Shown one piece after another: positions 25,244-34,707 of a DNA stretch of 64,000 bases; the first letter of the stretch is position 1, and each line of letters starts with the position of its first letter. The stretch comes from Candidatus Melainabacteria bacterium. Lineage in GTDB: Bacteria; Cyanobacteriota; Vampirovibrionia; Obscuribacterales; Obscuribacteraceae. Position numbers and translations under genes: made by a program. The notes under the pieces are model-generated. The model was not told the origin of the DNA. It searched no databases and saw only the letters and a list, made by a program, of their open reading frames with translations. Location of the stretch: positions 105,021 to 169,020 of the forward strand of contig PLXC01000015.1 in assembly GCA_003151275.1 (NCBI GenBank), given 5' to 3'.

Positions 25244-26067
25244 TGTAGTGAAAGTCCTCCACAGATATTTATAGCTTGTCCTGTAATTCCGCGCGCGAAA
25301 TTGGAGCAAAGATATGACACCAAATTGGCTACTTCATTCGGCTCGATGAAGCGCTGCTGAGGCACGGACAACCTGGCAATTTCTAGCGAATGACTAGGCT
25401 CGATATTATTCAACTTGCACCACTCTTCGTCATTCAACTGACTGCGCGCCATATCCGTGTCAACCCACCCTGGACACACCGCATTCACCGTGATGCCATC
25501 TTTCGCCACCTCCAAAGCCAGAGACTGAGTCATGCCAATCATCCCGAATTTGGAAGCGGAATATGCGGCGCCGTAGGGCTCGCCCGACTTTCCCGAGATG
25601 GAAGATATGTTGATTATTCGCCCCCATTTCCGCTCGATCATTAATGGCAAAGCCGCTTTGGAAGCGCGCATCGCCGCTGTTAGGTTGACTTCGAGCACGT
25701 TGCGCCAGTCTTGAAGATCGTGTGCAACCAAAGCTTGGGCCGAGAATATACCTGCGTTATTAACAATAATATCTAGCGCTCCATGTGCGTCTTGCACTTC
25801 TTGAATAACGCCTTCGAGGGTGTCTGACTCGCTCACATCGCATGCATACGTGAGACAAGAGCGGTTTGATCGCTTCTCGATCTCAATTTGTGTTTCGACC
25901 AGAGCAGTTAAATTCCGGCTTATGATAGCCAAAGTCGCCCCTTGCTCCGCTAGCTCCAGCGCGATCGCCTTGCCGATGCCACGGCTTGCTCCAGTCACAA
26001 GAACTACACGATTAGATAAGTGAGTTGGCGTTAACAGGATGAAACCTTCCCAGTAGTACACAGTCAT
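25240..26067 (-). CDS. Short-chain dehydrogenase/reductase (FabG-like)
   Basis: A 275-residue classical SDR. It has the cofactor motif TGASRGIG, NNAG, and the active-site Ser and YSASK pattern (SSISGKSGEPYGAAYSASK), plus PGWVDTDMA. The arginine after the first strand (ISRN) suggests NADP(H). Typical roles are 3-oxoacyl-ACP reductase, acetoacetyl-CoA reductase or another keto reduction; sequence alone does not decide. The first 15 residues before the Rossmann strand look non-conserved, and no good ribosome binding site precedes the ATG at 26067, so the true start may lie a few codons inside. Its stop overlaps the start of pgeF. Confidence 0.8.
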   Translation of the reverse strand: MTVYYWEGFILLTPTHLSNRVVLVTGASRGIGKAIALELAEQGATLAIISRNLTALVETQIEIEKRSNRSCLTYACDVSESDTLEGVIQEVQDAHGALDIIVNNAGIFSAQALVAHDLQDWRNVLEVNLTAAMRASKAALPLMIERKWGRIINISSISGKSGEPYGAAYSASKFGMIGMTQSLALEVAKDGITVNAVCPGWVDTDMARSQLNDEEWCKLNNIEPSHSLEIARLSVPQQRFIEPNEVANLVSYLCSNFARGITGQAINICGGLSLH

Positions 26068-26143
26068 AAAGCTTACAGCAAGTCAATCTCACCAGTTCCG
26101 AAGAGGTCTTAGGAGACTCTCAGAAATAGACTTGGGAACATTG

Positions 26144-26212
26144 GTAAACTTTGAATGTCTTTAGATTCAGATGGCATTTGACCCCTGAGGGGCACTGAAA
26201 TTCCAAAGTTTG
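26144..26212. promoter_or_regulatory. Inverted-repeat region in a divergent promoter
   Basis: AAACTTTG near 26144 pairs with CAAAGTTT near 26204, and between them lies CCCCTGAGGGG. This is a possible operator or a stem-loop in the 5' leader of the exported protein at 26295. It sits in the 227 bases between two divergent genes, so a regulatory role is plausible but unproven. Confidence 0.4.
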
Positions 26213-26294
26213 ATTCATTGGCCCAACTGTTAACCGCGTGTTAAACGATGCCTGTGAACCAGTAAAACAACACTCTCTGGCAAGGTAAGGAAAA

Positions 26295-27587
26295 ATGAGC
26301 ACGTTTAAAATTCAAGCCAAAAGAACGCTAGTTGCCGGGGCTCTCCTAATGAGCCAATCAATTTATCTGACACCACTGCCGGTGCTTGCAGATAGTTCAG
26401 TACGTTTGGCAGGACAAACCATGTTCGCACTTCCTGCCACGACAGGCGGAGTCTCATCCGATAAGCGTGCAGAAACAGTGCAGAACAACTTAGACAACGC
26501 ACTGGTCGCAGCAAAAGACCGAGGACCGTCATCCGTTAATATCACATACGTAAAAGGTCTCCCCGTTATCACTTTGTCTGGCTACCAGATCGTCACCGTA
26601 GACGGTGCAAGTGCAAAAGCAGCGGGGAGCACGCCAGCTGTGTTGGCACAGAAATGGGCAGACGCGATTCGCGGACAGCTCGCCGATCAAGCCAGCGTCA
26701 GCAGCTACGTCGCCCAGCTAACCGGAAGCTACGCTTCGAGCGCACCTCCGGTTTCGCAAGCGCCTCAGCAAGCACCGATGCAGCAACAAATGCCTCAGCA
26801 AGAAGATGGTGCACGACCCGCCAATTATCAAGGACAAGTCGGATTTCAAAACTTCAATGGACCAGGAAACGCACAATATGGTGGCTATAATAATCAACAA
26901 CCTTATAATGGTGGCGTCGGTGGTGGAATGCGGGGACATGTCGCGTATGCACCAGCTGGTCTGACCATGGGTATCAGTCTGCAAACTTCGATTTCGACTC
27001 AAGTAGCAAAAGCAGGAGACTTAATTCAAGCGCAAATTGCCCAAACAATGTATCTCGGTGATGCCACAATTCCTGCTGGTTCAATTGTATCCGGCACGAT
27101 TACTGATGTTGAGGCAGGTCGCCGCTTGAGCCGCTCGGGCGAACTCGGCATCAAGTTCAATCGCCTCCGCACTCCAGATGGTATCGAAACACCAATCACC
27201 GCTCACCTCATTGGTGGCATCGGCAAATACAAAGACAAAGGCAGCGATACCTCCGACACCGTCCGCGGTGAAGGCTGGAAGGCTAAAGTTGGTCAAACCG
27301 CCATTCGTGGTGGTGTAGGAGCCGGCGCAGGTGCAGCTCTCGGTACGGCGCTCGGCGCAATTGCCGGCAGGTCTGGAATGGCTGTTGGACGTGGCGCTTG
27401 GGGCGGTGCAGCAATCGGTGGCGGTGTGGGCGCAGGCTCAATGCTGTTGAGAAAGGGACGCGACGTGATCATTCCTTCCGGCACACAAATGCAATTGCAA
27501 TTGGATGCTCCGGCTACAATCGCGGGCGGTGGAATGGGCGGTCCTGGACAAATTGCCACCCCTTACGGTGGCAACATGCAGCAGTAA
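26295..27587 (+). CDS. Exported protein with shared GD-repeat module and glycine zipper
   Basis: A 430-residue protein with a signal peptide (residues 1-32). Residues 40-155 form an alpha/beta N-terminal domain. Residues 155-225 are Gln/Pro/Gly/Asn-rich. Residues 225-310 are a domain beginning ISLQTSISTQVAKAGDLIQAQ and going on IPAGSIVSGTI, which recurs in the protein at 29340-31178. Residues 330-390 are a glycine zipper (GAGAGAALGTALGAIAG), probably membrane-associated. The module recalls the beta-barrel core of TrbI/VirB10 proteins but I cannot confirm it. AAGG precedes the ATG, and a strong terminator follows 24 bases after the stop, so it is a single-gene unit. Confidence 0.7.
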   Translation: MSTFKIQAKRTLVAGALLMSQSIYLTPLPVLADSSVRLAGQTMFALPATTGGVSSDKRAETVQNNLDNALVAAKDRGPSSVNITYVKGLPVITLSGYQIVTVDGASAKAAGSTPAVLAQKWADAIRGQLADQASVSSYVAQLTGSYASSAPPVSQAPQQAPMQQQMPQQEDGARPANYQGQVGFQNFNGPGNAQYGGYNNQQPYNGGVGGGMRGHVAYAPAGLTMGISLQTSISTQVAKAGDLIQAQIAQTMYLGDATIPAGSIVSGTITDVEAGRRLSRSGELGIKFNRLRTPDGIETPITAHLIGGIGKYKDKGSDTSDTVRGEGWKAKVGQTAIRGGVGAGAGAALGTALGAIAGRSGMAVGRGAWGGAAIGGGVGAGSMLLRKGRDVIIPSGTQMQLQLDAPATIAGGGMGGPGQIATPYGGNMQQ

Positions 27588-27610
27588 TCGCACAATAATC
27601 TAATTCGATA

Positions 27611-27634
27611 AGGGCTCCTAACGGAGCCCTTTTT
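27611..27634 (+). terminator. Intrinsic terminator
   Basis: AGGGCTCC (27611-27618), loop TAAC, GGAGCCCT (27623-27630) and then TTTT form an 8-bp GC-rich stem with a T-run of five, counting the paired T. It terminates the gene ending at 27587. Confidence 0.92.
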
Positions 27635-27818
27635 GCTACCGAAACTCGAGCGCGCACATCTTGTGTGTTGGATTACTGAACTCAGTCCTGATTGGTGCAC
27701 AAGCAATGCGTGTGCTCCTCCAAGAAAAAACTACAGAATGAAGCACATTTCGGATATCGCATGGACATCCTTTGCTAAAATAGAATCGCTTAAAAGCGCC
27801 CGTCTTAGAGTCTCACCA

Positions 27819-28427
27819 ATGCGAAGATCACAATTTCTAGTTCTAGTTTCAGTCGCTTTGCTATCAATGCTCCTTCTCCCCGTCGCGTTTGCTAAACGTC
27901 AGCAGCAGTCGCCCGGACCGTTTATTCAAGCGGCGAACAGCTTCATGCAATCAAATCGCTACAAAGACGCGATCGACAATTATTCCAAAGCCATAAGGCT
28001 CGATAAGAATAATCCCGTGTTGTATCAATCAAGAGCGAACGCAAACATATCCATGGCGAAACCAAAGAAAGCAATTGGCGATCTGAACAAAGCACTCTCG
28101 CTGGATCCAAATGATCCAAACTCGTACAATCTGCGTGCTCGGGCGTATGATGCGCTTGCCGATTTCGACAAAGAGAAAGACGATCTTGATGCGTTGATCA
28201 AACGTACTCCTGAAAATGGTGTCAACCTTCTCTGGCGTGCTCGAATAAATAACCAGCTGAAAAACACGAAAGCAGTCATTGGAGATTGCGATCATGCAAT
28301 CAATCTTGGCTTAGGCCGTCAGGAATTAGCGGATCTGTATAAGTTGCGTGCCGACGCGTACAAAAAACTCGGTAAGAAAACCGAGGCGCGACAAGAATTG
28401 GCTAAATTCAATTCGCTGCAACAATAG
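27819..28427 (+). CDS. Exported TPR protein
   Basis: A 202-residue protein. The ATG at 27819 is chosen because it puts a signal peptide at the N-terminus (RRSQFLVLVSVALLS...VAFA); the open frame itself begins at 27633. The mature part has three to four tetratricopeptide units: PFIQAANSFMQSNRYKDAI, VLYQSRANANISMAKPKKAI, NSYNLRARAYDALADFDKE and ADLYKLRADAYKKLGKKTEA. TPR arrays are protein-binding scaffolds. It lies outside the inner membrane, and the partner is unknown. It converges on the YaiI-like gene with 22 bases between stops. Confidence 0.78.
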   Translation: MRRSQFLVLVSVALLSMLLLPVAFAKRQQQSPGPFIQAANSFMQSNRYKDAIDNYSKAIRLDKNNPVLYQSRANANISMAKPKKAIGDLNKALSLDPNDPNSYNLRARAYDALADFDKEKDDLDALIKRTPENGVNLLWRARINNQLKNTKAVIGDCDHAINLGLGRQELADLYKLRADAYKKLGKKTEARQELAKFNSLQQ

Positions 28428-28449
28428 GCTGCCTACAACGACCGAACTT

Positions 28450-28923
28450 CTATCCATTAGCGTTGCGCTGCTCTAGTCGCAACAACCGATTAAGCTCAGA
28501 ATCAAAATGGTTTGCGAAAGCACGTTTGACCTTGTCGTCGAATGGTTTTGGTCCACCGCCCACACTGCCAGAGTCGCGCAGTTCAGTCATCAGATCGCGC
28601 CAAGACAAATGTTCGCTTATATTTGCAGGTGTGTAGTGGTCACCGCGTGGGCTGATCACACTGATGCCGACTGGCACCAGCTGCGCTGCTAGCGGTATGT
28701 CTTGCGTGACGACAAGGTCATTCATTTTGGCGGACTCGACAATGTACGCATCAACCACGTCTGGTCCAAGTTCAACTTGAACGAAAGAAATTAGCGGTGA
28801 TTCCGGAAGAAGTAATTTTTTGTTGGCGACAAAAGTCACTTGCACCTTTAGTCGCTGGCAGGCACGCAAAACAATATCGCGGATTGGGCCCGGGCACGCG
28901 TCTGCATCAATCCAAATTTTCAA
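28450..28923 (-). CDS. YaiI/YqxD-family protein (DUF188)
   Basis: A 157-residue protein of the UPF0178 family, related to the PIN/NYN nuclease fold. Typical motifs are IWIDADACPGPIRDI, VDAYIVESAKMNDLVVTQDIPLA, and the C-terminal GGPKPF. The conserved aspartates fit a metal site, but no activity has been shown for the family as far as I know. It follows the 126-residue hypothetical gene after 21 bases and is the last gene of a three-gene operon with the protein starting at 31178. Confidence 0.88.
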   Translation of the reverse strand: MKIWIDADACPGPIRDIVLRACQRLKVQVTFVANKKLLLPESPLISFVQVELGPDVVDAYIVESAKMNDLVVTQDIPLAAQLVPVGISVISPRGDHYTPANISEHLSWRDLMTELRDSGSVGGGPKPFDDKVKRAFANHFDSELNRLLRLEQRNANG

Positions 28924-28944
28924 TCATTATCCTCTAGCGCACTG

Positions 28945-29325
28945 CTATTCAACCTTAGTTAACACGCGGTGCCTTTCACATACTGGTTTCATCACGTCTT
29001 CGTTGAATCTGGTCAACAGAAGGCGCTTTAGTTCCGGGTCTAGCATGTGAGCGAGAGAACCGGCCGGCTTAACGACGATCGATTCATCTTCTTCAACAGC
29101 TTCCAACCAACCATGATAGCGGATGTATTTTTTTTCGCCTTGCTCTAACTGGTCATTTAAATCAATCAGAAAGAACTTGTAAATCATTCTGCCGTCTTCA
29201 GCAAAACGATAGGTTTCGAAAAACCAGCCGTTGCAGCAAGACGACTTAAAATCTTCAAGCAAAGCGCGTGCTTGAATCTCCGTACAATGTGCCTCTAAGC
29301 TAGAAATGTCATTTGTTGAAGACAT
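28945..29325 (-). CDS. Hypothetical soluble protein, 126 residues
   Basis: I do not recognise this protein. It is soluble, acidic and without signal peptide, with a mixed alpha/beta pattern: a helical N-terminus, CCNGWFFETYRFAEDG, then YKFFLIDLND and YIRYHGWLEAVEED. A GGAAGA motif precedes the ATG. It begins 14 bases after the stop of the upstream 612-residue protein and is followed after 21 bases by the YaiI-like gene, so all three are one operon. Confidence 0.68.
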   Translation of the reverse strand: MSSTNDISSLEAHCTEIQARALLEDFKSSCCNGWFFETYRFAEDGRMIYKFFLIDLNDQLEQGEKKYIRYHGWLEAVEEDESIVVKPAGSLAHMLDPELKRLLLTRFNEDVMKPVCERHRVLTKVE

Positions 29326-29339
29326 TCATCTTCCACTAT

Positions 29340-31178
29340 TTAGTTCTTGCCTTTGTGCTTCTTGTCGTTCACGGGCATAACTTGACCGTGGACCTTAGAG
29401 TTAGCATTGGGCATCATCGTAGCTTCCGAAGCAGGTTCGCCCGTGAATTCTTGTTGGAATTCGGCAAGGAACTCGTCACCGGGTTTGATAACTGCTTCTT
29501 GTCCTTTAATGACAGTATCTTCGATTAACCAGCTACCCGGTACGCCGCTCAGTGCCCCCCAGAAGAAGCCTTTAATCCGTCTGTGTCTTACGTTCAAACC
29601 GATTGGCTTCATGAACGCAAATGATGGGTTGGCTGCCCCGATCACGCCAAGAGCGATCGGCATAGCGCCGAACGAAAAGGCACCGGCTGGCGCCATCGCC
29701 GCGTTCAAACCGATACGGATCGCTTTGTATCGTAGTTGCTGGGACCATGGACCCGCTACCTGCCCGTCATGATTGATACCGAGTTCACGACCTTCGCCTT
29801 TATTTTTCACTATCCGAGCAGCTCGAGCAGGCACTGCTACTAGTGGCAAGTGTTCACCTTTGTCATTGATGATTTCGTCGAAAGAGATGCCTACACATCC
29901 TGAGTTTCTATACCAACGAGTTGCACTAACCAAAGAATGCATCGCGCTTCTTGCCGGCAAGGAATAATTGATGTGTCCGTTAACAACAGCGCCCTTTTTT
30001 GCGACTAGGCGATCGCCTATCTTCAAATCATATTTCAACCTGGCTTCGACAGGATCGCCTTTCTTCGCAGTCTTCGTAGTGATTTGAGATGAAATAACCA
30101 CAGGGAACTTCGCACCAGTCTTTACCCGCGTTTTCCCTTCATCGGTCGGCAATTCTTCGTACTTAATACTGGATTCAGTCTCAACAGCTTCGTCATTATC
30201 GATAACGATCGGTTCGTTAGTGCTTACTTGTCCCAACATCGGCACGGCAGCAAGCTTTGCGGAATCCGCAGCACCACTTATGACAGCAGCTGCATCTGCG
30301 GAAGTTGCATCCGTTTTTACTACCGTAGTATCAGTCTTTACTGCTGCTGTTTCGGCTGTTGTCGCATCCGTCTTTACTGTCGCAGTGTCGGCTGTTGTCG
30401 CATCAGTCTTTACTGTCGCAGTTTCGGCTGTTGTCGCATCCGTCTTTACTGCTGCAGTTTCTGTCGTTGCTGCTTTCGTCTTCGTAGTCGGATCCGTTTT
30501 TACTGCACCGATCTCGGCTGGTGTCACATCAGCCTTAACATCTGCAAATGCGTCAGCATCTTCCTTAACTTCTGCAGTAGCGTCCACTACTTTCGCATCC
30601 AACTTAATCGTGGTGGCGGAAAAGGCAGATTCGGTCTTGGCCGTTGAGGTTGGTGTCACATCTATCATAGCTTCAACAGTGGTGTCAGCTGTCTTCGCGT
30701 CCGGCTTGACTGAGGTAGTATCAGTCGTCGCAGAAACATCTTCTTCGATGTATTTGTCGGTGGGGGAAGCAGTTTTTGGAGCAGTCGCTGTAACTACGGA
30801 CAAATTTTTTGCATTGCCGATCACAACTGTTCTCGGTGAATTTTTTGCGTTGCCAATTACAACCGTCTTGGATGAAATCGGTTTCGGTGGTACCTCAGAC
30901 CACGACGGTGCTGTGATTGGAACGATAGTGGATGTCGGAGCACCAGATCTGATGCTCGATAGAGATTCCGTATCGGTATCAGCTCCACCATCCCGTGAAG
31001 CTATCGCAACACGCTTCTTACTAGAGGTCGTTGCGATTCGTTTTTTAGTTGGGGCATGCCCTGCGGCAAATGCAATTGGCAGTGCAGATGAAGCTAAAAA
31101 CGGAACGCATAATAGTGATACTAGAACTCGTTTCACAACACTCGAAAAAAAGTACTCGGCCGAATTGTTGGTGATCAT
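29340..31178 (-). CDS. Exported protein with 12-residue Thr/Ala repeats and the shared GD-repeat module
   Basis: A 612-residue protein with a signal peptide (residues about 15-39). Residues 60-330 are low complexity, with at least four copies of a 12-residue unit such as KTDATTAETATV (36-bp DNA repeats around 30330-30480). From about 355 there is a module starting VVISSQITTKTAKKGDPVEA and continuing LVAKKGAVVNGHINY, followed by GISFDEIINDKGEHLPL. It lines up residue by residue with the module in the protein at 26295. The C-terminal 130 residues are hydrophobic and Gly/Ala-rich (a possible membrane region) with a charged tail (KKHKGKN). It heads an operon with two small genes. The function is unknown. 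Confidence 0.75.
   Translation of the reverse strand: MITNNSAEYFFSSVVKRVLVSLLCVPFLASSALPIAFAAGHAPTKKRIATTSSKKRVAIASRDGGADTDTESLSSIRSGAPTSTIVPITAPSWSEVPPKPISSKTVVIGNAKNSPRTVVIGNAKNLSVVTATAPKTASPTDKYIEEDVSATTDTTSVKPDAKTADTTVEAMIDVTPTSTAKTESAFSATTIKLDAKVVDATAEVKEDADAFADVKADVTPAEIGAVKTDPTTKTKAATTETAAVKTDATTAETATVKTDATTADTATVKTDATTAETAAVKTDTTVVKTDATSADAAAVISGAADSAKLAAVPMLGQVSTNEPIVIDNDEAVETESSIKYEELPTDEGKTRVKTGAKFPVVISSQITTKTAKKGDPVEARLKYDLKIGDRLVAKKGAVVNGHINYSLPARSAMHSLVSATRWYRNSGCVGISFDEIINDKGEHLPLVAVPARAARIVKNKGEGRELGINHDGQVAGPWSQQLRYKAIRIGLNAAMAPAGAFSFGAMPIALGVIGAANPSFAFMKPIGLNVRHRRIKGFFWGALSGVPGSWLIEDTVIKGQEAVIKPGDEFLAEFQQEFTGEPASEATMMPNANSKVHGQVMPVNDKKHKGKN
30330..30480 (-). repeat. 36-bp tandem repeats inside a coding sequence
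   Basis: About four copies of a 36-base unit encode the KTDATTAETATV-type repeats of the 612-residue exported protein. Units differ by a few bases. The long plus-strand ORF that overlaps this region is a by-product of the repeat composition. Confidence 0.8.
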
Positions 31179-31389
31179 GATCTCGAGTTTTCTCCGTCTA
31201 AAAATTCTGTTCCGTTCTGAAAACCGCTTGGCAAGTTGATTTCAAGCGGGCACATAGCCTTACTATACCTATTCCTTATACAACGACTAACTTACGATGC
31301 AACACTTTCAATTGCCTTTCAGATGAAGACTTAATCTCGCCACCGCCAGAGCTAAATTCTTGCTGACAACTTTTGAGAGCACCAACCGA

Positions 31390-34314
31390 TCAGAAACCAG
31401 GTCCTAGTAGTTGAAATGCAGCCCACGATCTTGGTGACGGATCCTTTGAGAGAGCAAGCAATTGAGCCTTTCGCAATGACTGCGCTTGATTCAAACCTTC
31501 TTGCTTTCCTTTGTAGAATTCGATCAACTCATGAGTTCTGGCGCCTTCCGGCTCAACCCACAAGCTCATCATTACGTTGCGAACACCGGCGTAATTAAAT
31601 CCTCGACTGAAAACTTTTACGGCATTACCCTGGATGTCTTTTGCATTCACCGAAGTGGCACTCATCAAAATTAGATCGCTGGGGATACTCATTTCAAATA
31701 AGCGTTCGGCTGTAACTTTGCGATAGCCATCATCCTTTCCAGCCGAAATCGGCATAATGCAACGCATTGGATTGGCGGATAGTGGCATGTTAGTAGTGAA
31801 ATGAACGACCGCTTTACCGCGGGCTTGCTCAGTAATTGCACCAATGTCTGCATCTTTACCCAGCAGGCGCGTTACGAGTTCAGGCTGCAAATTCTGAGTG
31901 ATCATATGTGATTCATCACCAGGTGATTGCGTGCCATTAGCCTGCGAAGTGATCACTACACTGAGGTCGTCCGTATAGCGAGGCGGACTGTCGAGGAAGA
32001 CACCCATTGATGATGCCATCGTTAGAGTGTTGTTCTCCACAAGAAATTTGCCTTGCCCATCAACCAGAGCGGCAAATGGAAGATTGAACAGAATGCCATC
32101 CGGAATGATCACAACCATTTGGTCAGGATTTTTCGGAATGAAATTGCGCACCGAAGCTGGCAATAATTCATTATAGAGAGCCTGCAAAATTACGCGCTCA
32201 CGTTGGTCACTCTGTGTGCTGTCGGAATCCGCTGCTGGAGTGGCTAACAGTGCGGCAACCTGGCTTTGCAGGCGCTTCGAACCCACAGGCAAAACAGTCG
32301 AGGAAATGCGACCAGAAGCGTCCATAGTGAATACTACCGTCGATTCAACGCCGACCAAATATTCGACAATGGTGGCATGTCGAGATTGCACCGCCTTCAT
32401 CACGTCCGTCACCGTATTTGGTACCGGAGCAACCATGCGAGCAAGATTCTTATTTTCTGCGGTCAGCGTGCGGAAACGTCCAAGCCATGCTTGCCATTCC
32501 GCGATCAATTTGTCCGGAGTTGAATTGATCTCGGCGGCGTGCAAGTGAGCGCGCTGCGTGACCAGGTCAGTGTAGACATCACGATCGCCTGGCTTAACGA
32601 GTCCACCGCGTCGATGCCATTCATTGCTGAAAGATTCTTCCTTAAGTTGCTCAGCAGCCAACAATGCTTGTTCTGCCATACCTTGTTTGGCAACCATAGC
32701 TACAAGTCGTTGACCTAAATCTTCCCTAGTCGAAGGAAATGATAGTTGCTCAGGAGATGGGAACACTCCTGCCTGAGGAGAACGGAAGTAGGACAGAGCG
32801 CTTATCAAAGACGCTTTGCCATTTGGAATCAAATCCTGGGTGAACTGTATGCGTGCAAGAAGAGTGTAGTCTCGCCACAAAGAAGCGTCATCTTTGATTT
32901 TTTCAGAGATCGCAATTGCTTGTCGGAGATAGGTCTCCGCTTGAGCTGCGTCAGCAAGCTTCAACATAACTTCCGCAAGGGAGGATAGCGTTCGACCTTG
33001 CAGCAGGACATCCTTACTCTTTTTCAGAATACCGAGAGCCTGTTCCAAGTGCGTTCTGGCATCCCGATTGTCACCAGAGCGCGCTTCGATTGCGGCAATG
33101 TTTTGGAGAAGAATTGCGTGAAATCGCGGTGATTTGTCGGACGTTACAAGTTGCAAATCGAGCGCTTGCTGCACCAATTGATTGGCCTTTGCGTGAGAAC
33201 CTTGTAGTTCTTCGATAATCCCCAGTGAATTAAGTGCGCTGGCTTGTGTCGACAGTGCGCCAGATTTCCGCACGACGGGAATTGCACGCTCTAAGACGAC
33301 TCGCGCCTGATCTAGGTCTCCGGTGGCGGCCAGTGAGCTTCCGTAACCAACGTCAATAACTCCACGAGCAGCAGCTTCCAATTTCTTAGGATCGATGTGC
33401 AGCGTAAGCGCAAGAATTTGCTCGTAAGTTTTCCTGGCATTCGCGAACTCACACAAGACATACTGAGTGTTTGCTAAACAGGTTAAAGCGCTAACCACGG
33501 CGAGGTCGTTATCTGGAATAGCCTTTGCCTGCGACAGAGCCTTGAGAGCCTCTTCATTTGCGGCAACCAAAAGACCTAACTGCGTGAGAATTCCAGCTAT
33601 CTGGATGCGGATTGAAATTGAGTTCGGTTGATCGTTAGCCTGTAAATATAGTGTCGCCGCTTGTTCGTAAAACTTCAGTGATTCTTTCAGCTTGCCTGTT
33701 CTGTTAAGCAATCTGGCTGAAACGGCAAGAATTTCCGCCGCGTCTGCGCCGCTATTCACGTTTGATTGAGTGAATAATTTCAAGGCATCATCTAACTGCT
33801 GACCGGCCCCAGTTGCATTATCCAAACCGAAATAGGCACGTGCCAATTGAACACGCGCCCGACCAAGAGATTTTTTGTCTGATATTTCAGCCAGAACCTC
33901 AACTGCATTTTCACCCATATATTTAGCTTTGACCATCTGCCCGCGCTCCAAAAAGAAGCGGCACATGTTGGTCAACGCCTGGCCTTCGCCTTCGCTGTAC
34001 TTCATCTCGATCGACATGCCGTAAGCTTCCTGCCACTTAATCAGCGCTTTGTCGAGCTGCTTAGCCTGAAAACATTTCTCACCCTCTTCCATCAACTTGG
34101 TCACTTTGTCCATTGATTCCTGCGTCTTCGCCATCTCAGGCATAATCGGAATCGTGTGGATACTTGTGTCAGCCGCAGCCGGAGCAGCAGGAACAGCTGG
34201 AGAAGTTGCCGCACCAGATGCGGTGCTAGTAACAATTGCTGCCGATAAGAGAGTGGCGCCGAGGCGCTGCCCGAACTTTAATGGAAAACGAAATTCTTTC
34301 AAGATAGGCCTCAT
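31390..34314 (-). CDS. Exported TPR protein with degenerate CHAT domain
   Basis: A 974-residue protein; the open frame extends to 34368, but ATG 34314 gives a signal peptide (GATLLSAAIVTSTASGA). Residues about 75-540 are a long array of TPR units (for example KCFQAKQLDKALIKWQEAYG). The C-terminal 350 residues fit the CHAT caspase-like domain: VVIIPDGILFNLPFAAL, SMGVFL, and the closing SWAAFQLLGPG. Active CHAT proteases have a His in HFATHG and a Cys in LSAC. Here the two places read HFTTN (Asn842) and LMSATSV (Thr887), so both catalytic residues are replaced. It probably binds partners rather than cutting them. A second gene of the same class is not seen in the window. Confidence 0.82.
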   Translation of the reverse strand: MRPILKEFRFPLKFGQRLGATLLSAAIVTSTASGAATSPAVPAAPAAADTSIHTIPIMPEMAKTQESMDKVTKLMEEGEKCFQAKQLDKALIKWQEAYGMSIEMKYSEGEGQALTNMCRFFLERGQMVKAKYMGENAVEVLAEISDKKSLGRARVQLARAYFGLDNATGAGQQLDDALKLFTQSNVNSGADAAEILAVSARLLNRTGKLKESLKFYEQAATLYLQANDQPNSISIRIQIAGILTQLGLLVAANEEALKALSQAKAIPDNDLAVVSALTCLANTQYVLCEFANARKTYEQILALTLHIDPKKLEAAARGVIDVGYGSSLAATGDLDQARVVLERAIPVVRKSGALSTQASALNSLGIIEELQGSHAKANQLVQQALDLQLVTSDKSPRFHAILLQNIAAIEARSGDNRDARTHLEQALGILKKSKDVLLQGRTLSSLAEVMLKLADAAQAETYLRQAIAISEKIKDDASLWRDYTLLARIQFTQDLIPNGKASLISALSYFRSPQAGVFPSPEQLSFPSTREDLGQRLVAMVAKQGMAEQALLAAEQLKEESFSNEWHRRGGLVKPGDRDVYTDLVTQRAHLHAAEINSTPDKLIAEWQAWLGRFRTLTAENKNLARMVAPVPNTVTDVMKAVQSRHATIVEYLVGVESTVVFTMDASGRISSTVLPVGSKRLQSQVAALLATPAADSDSTQSDQRERVILQALYNELLPASVRNFIPKNPDQMVVIIPDGILFNLPFAALVDGQGKFLVENNTLTMASSMGVFLDSPPRYTDDLSVVITSQANGTQSPGDESHMITQNLQPELVTRLLGKDADIGAITEQARGKAVVHFTTNMPLSANPMRCIMPISAGKDDGYRKVTAERLFEMSIPSDLILMSATSVNAKDIQGNAVKVFSRGFNYAGVRNVMMSLWVEPEGARTHELIEFYKGKQEGLNQAQSLRKAQLLALSKDPSPRSWAAFQLLGPGF

Positions 34315-34707
34315 TGAACAGTTCTGCGGCGTCATGGAAAACTGAAGGAAACATTCAGCAAGCAACAATTTGCTCTCGACCGTGCCGCTTGTGCTAACAC
34401 ATACAAGGCTCTAAGGATAAAGCAAGAGGTACCTGTTTTTCCCTTTTGTTTATCGTGCTTTCAACATAGATGGACAAAATATAAGGTTATCGAGATCTAT
34501 CAATCATGCCGCAAAGCCACAGCAGATAAGGAATTGTGGTCCTTCAGCAGTGACTATTTACGGCGAGGAGAATTACCTTTAAGGTTAAGAACCGCTATCA
34601 GTCTTAAATTCGCCAAATGTTGCAAATGATGGTAGCCTCTACCTAAATGTGTGGATCCAATGGTTTTGGTCTTGGACCCTGAAGCAAAACCGTAAGCGAG
34701 TCCTTTC
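34315..34707. promoter_or_regulatory. Divergent region between the CHAT gene and glpD
   Basis: About 390 bases without a supported gene contain the divergent promoters. Just before glpD, GGATCCAA (34651) and TTGGACC (34673) can pair around a loop TGGTTTTGGTC with one bulged A, a possible leader hairpin. No clear GlpR or catabolite-repression site is recognised. The codons before ATG 34314 (to 34368) could be coding if the CHAT gene starts earlier. Confidence 0.4.

Noticed and set aside
30220..31239. 339-residue plus-strand ORF
   Set aside because: It is antisense to the 612-residue exported protein with its signal peptide and shared module, and its Val/Ala repeats simply mirror the 36-bp repeats.
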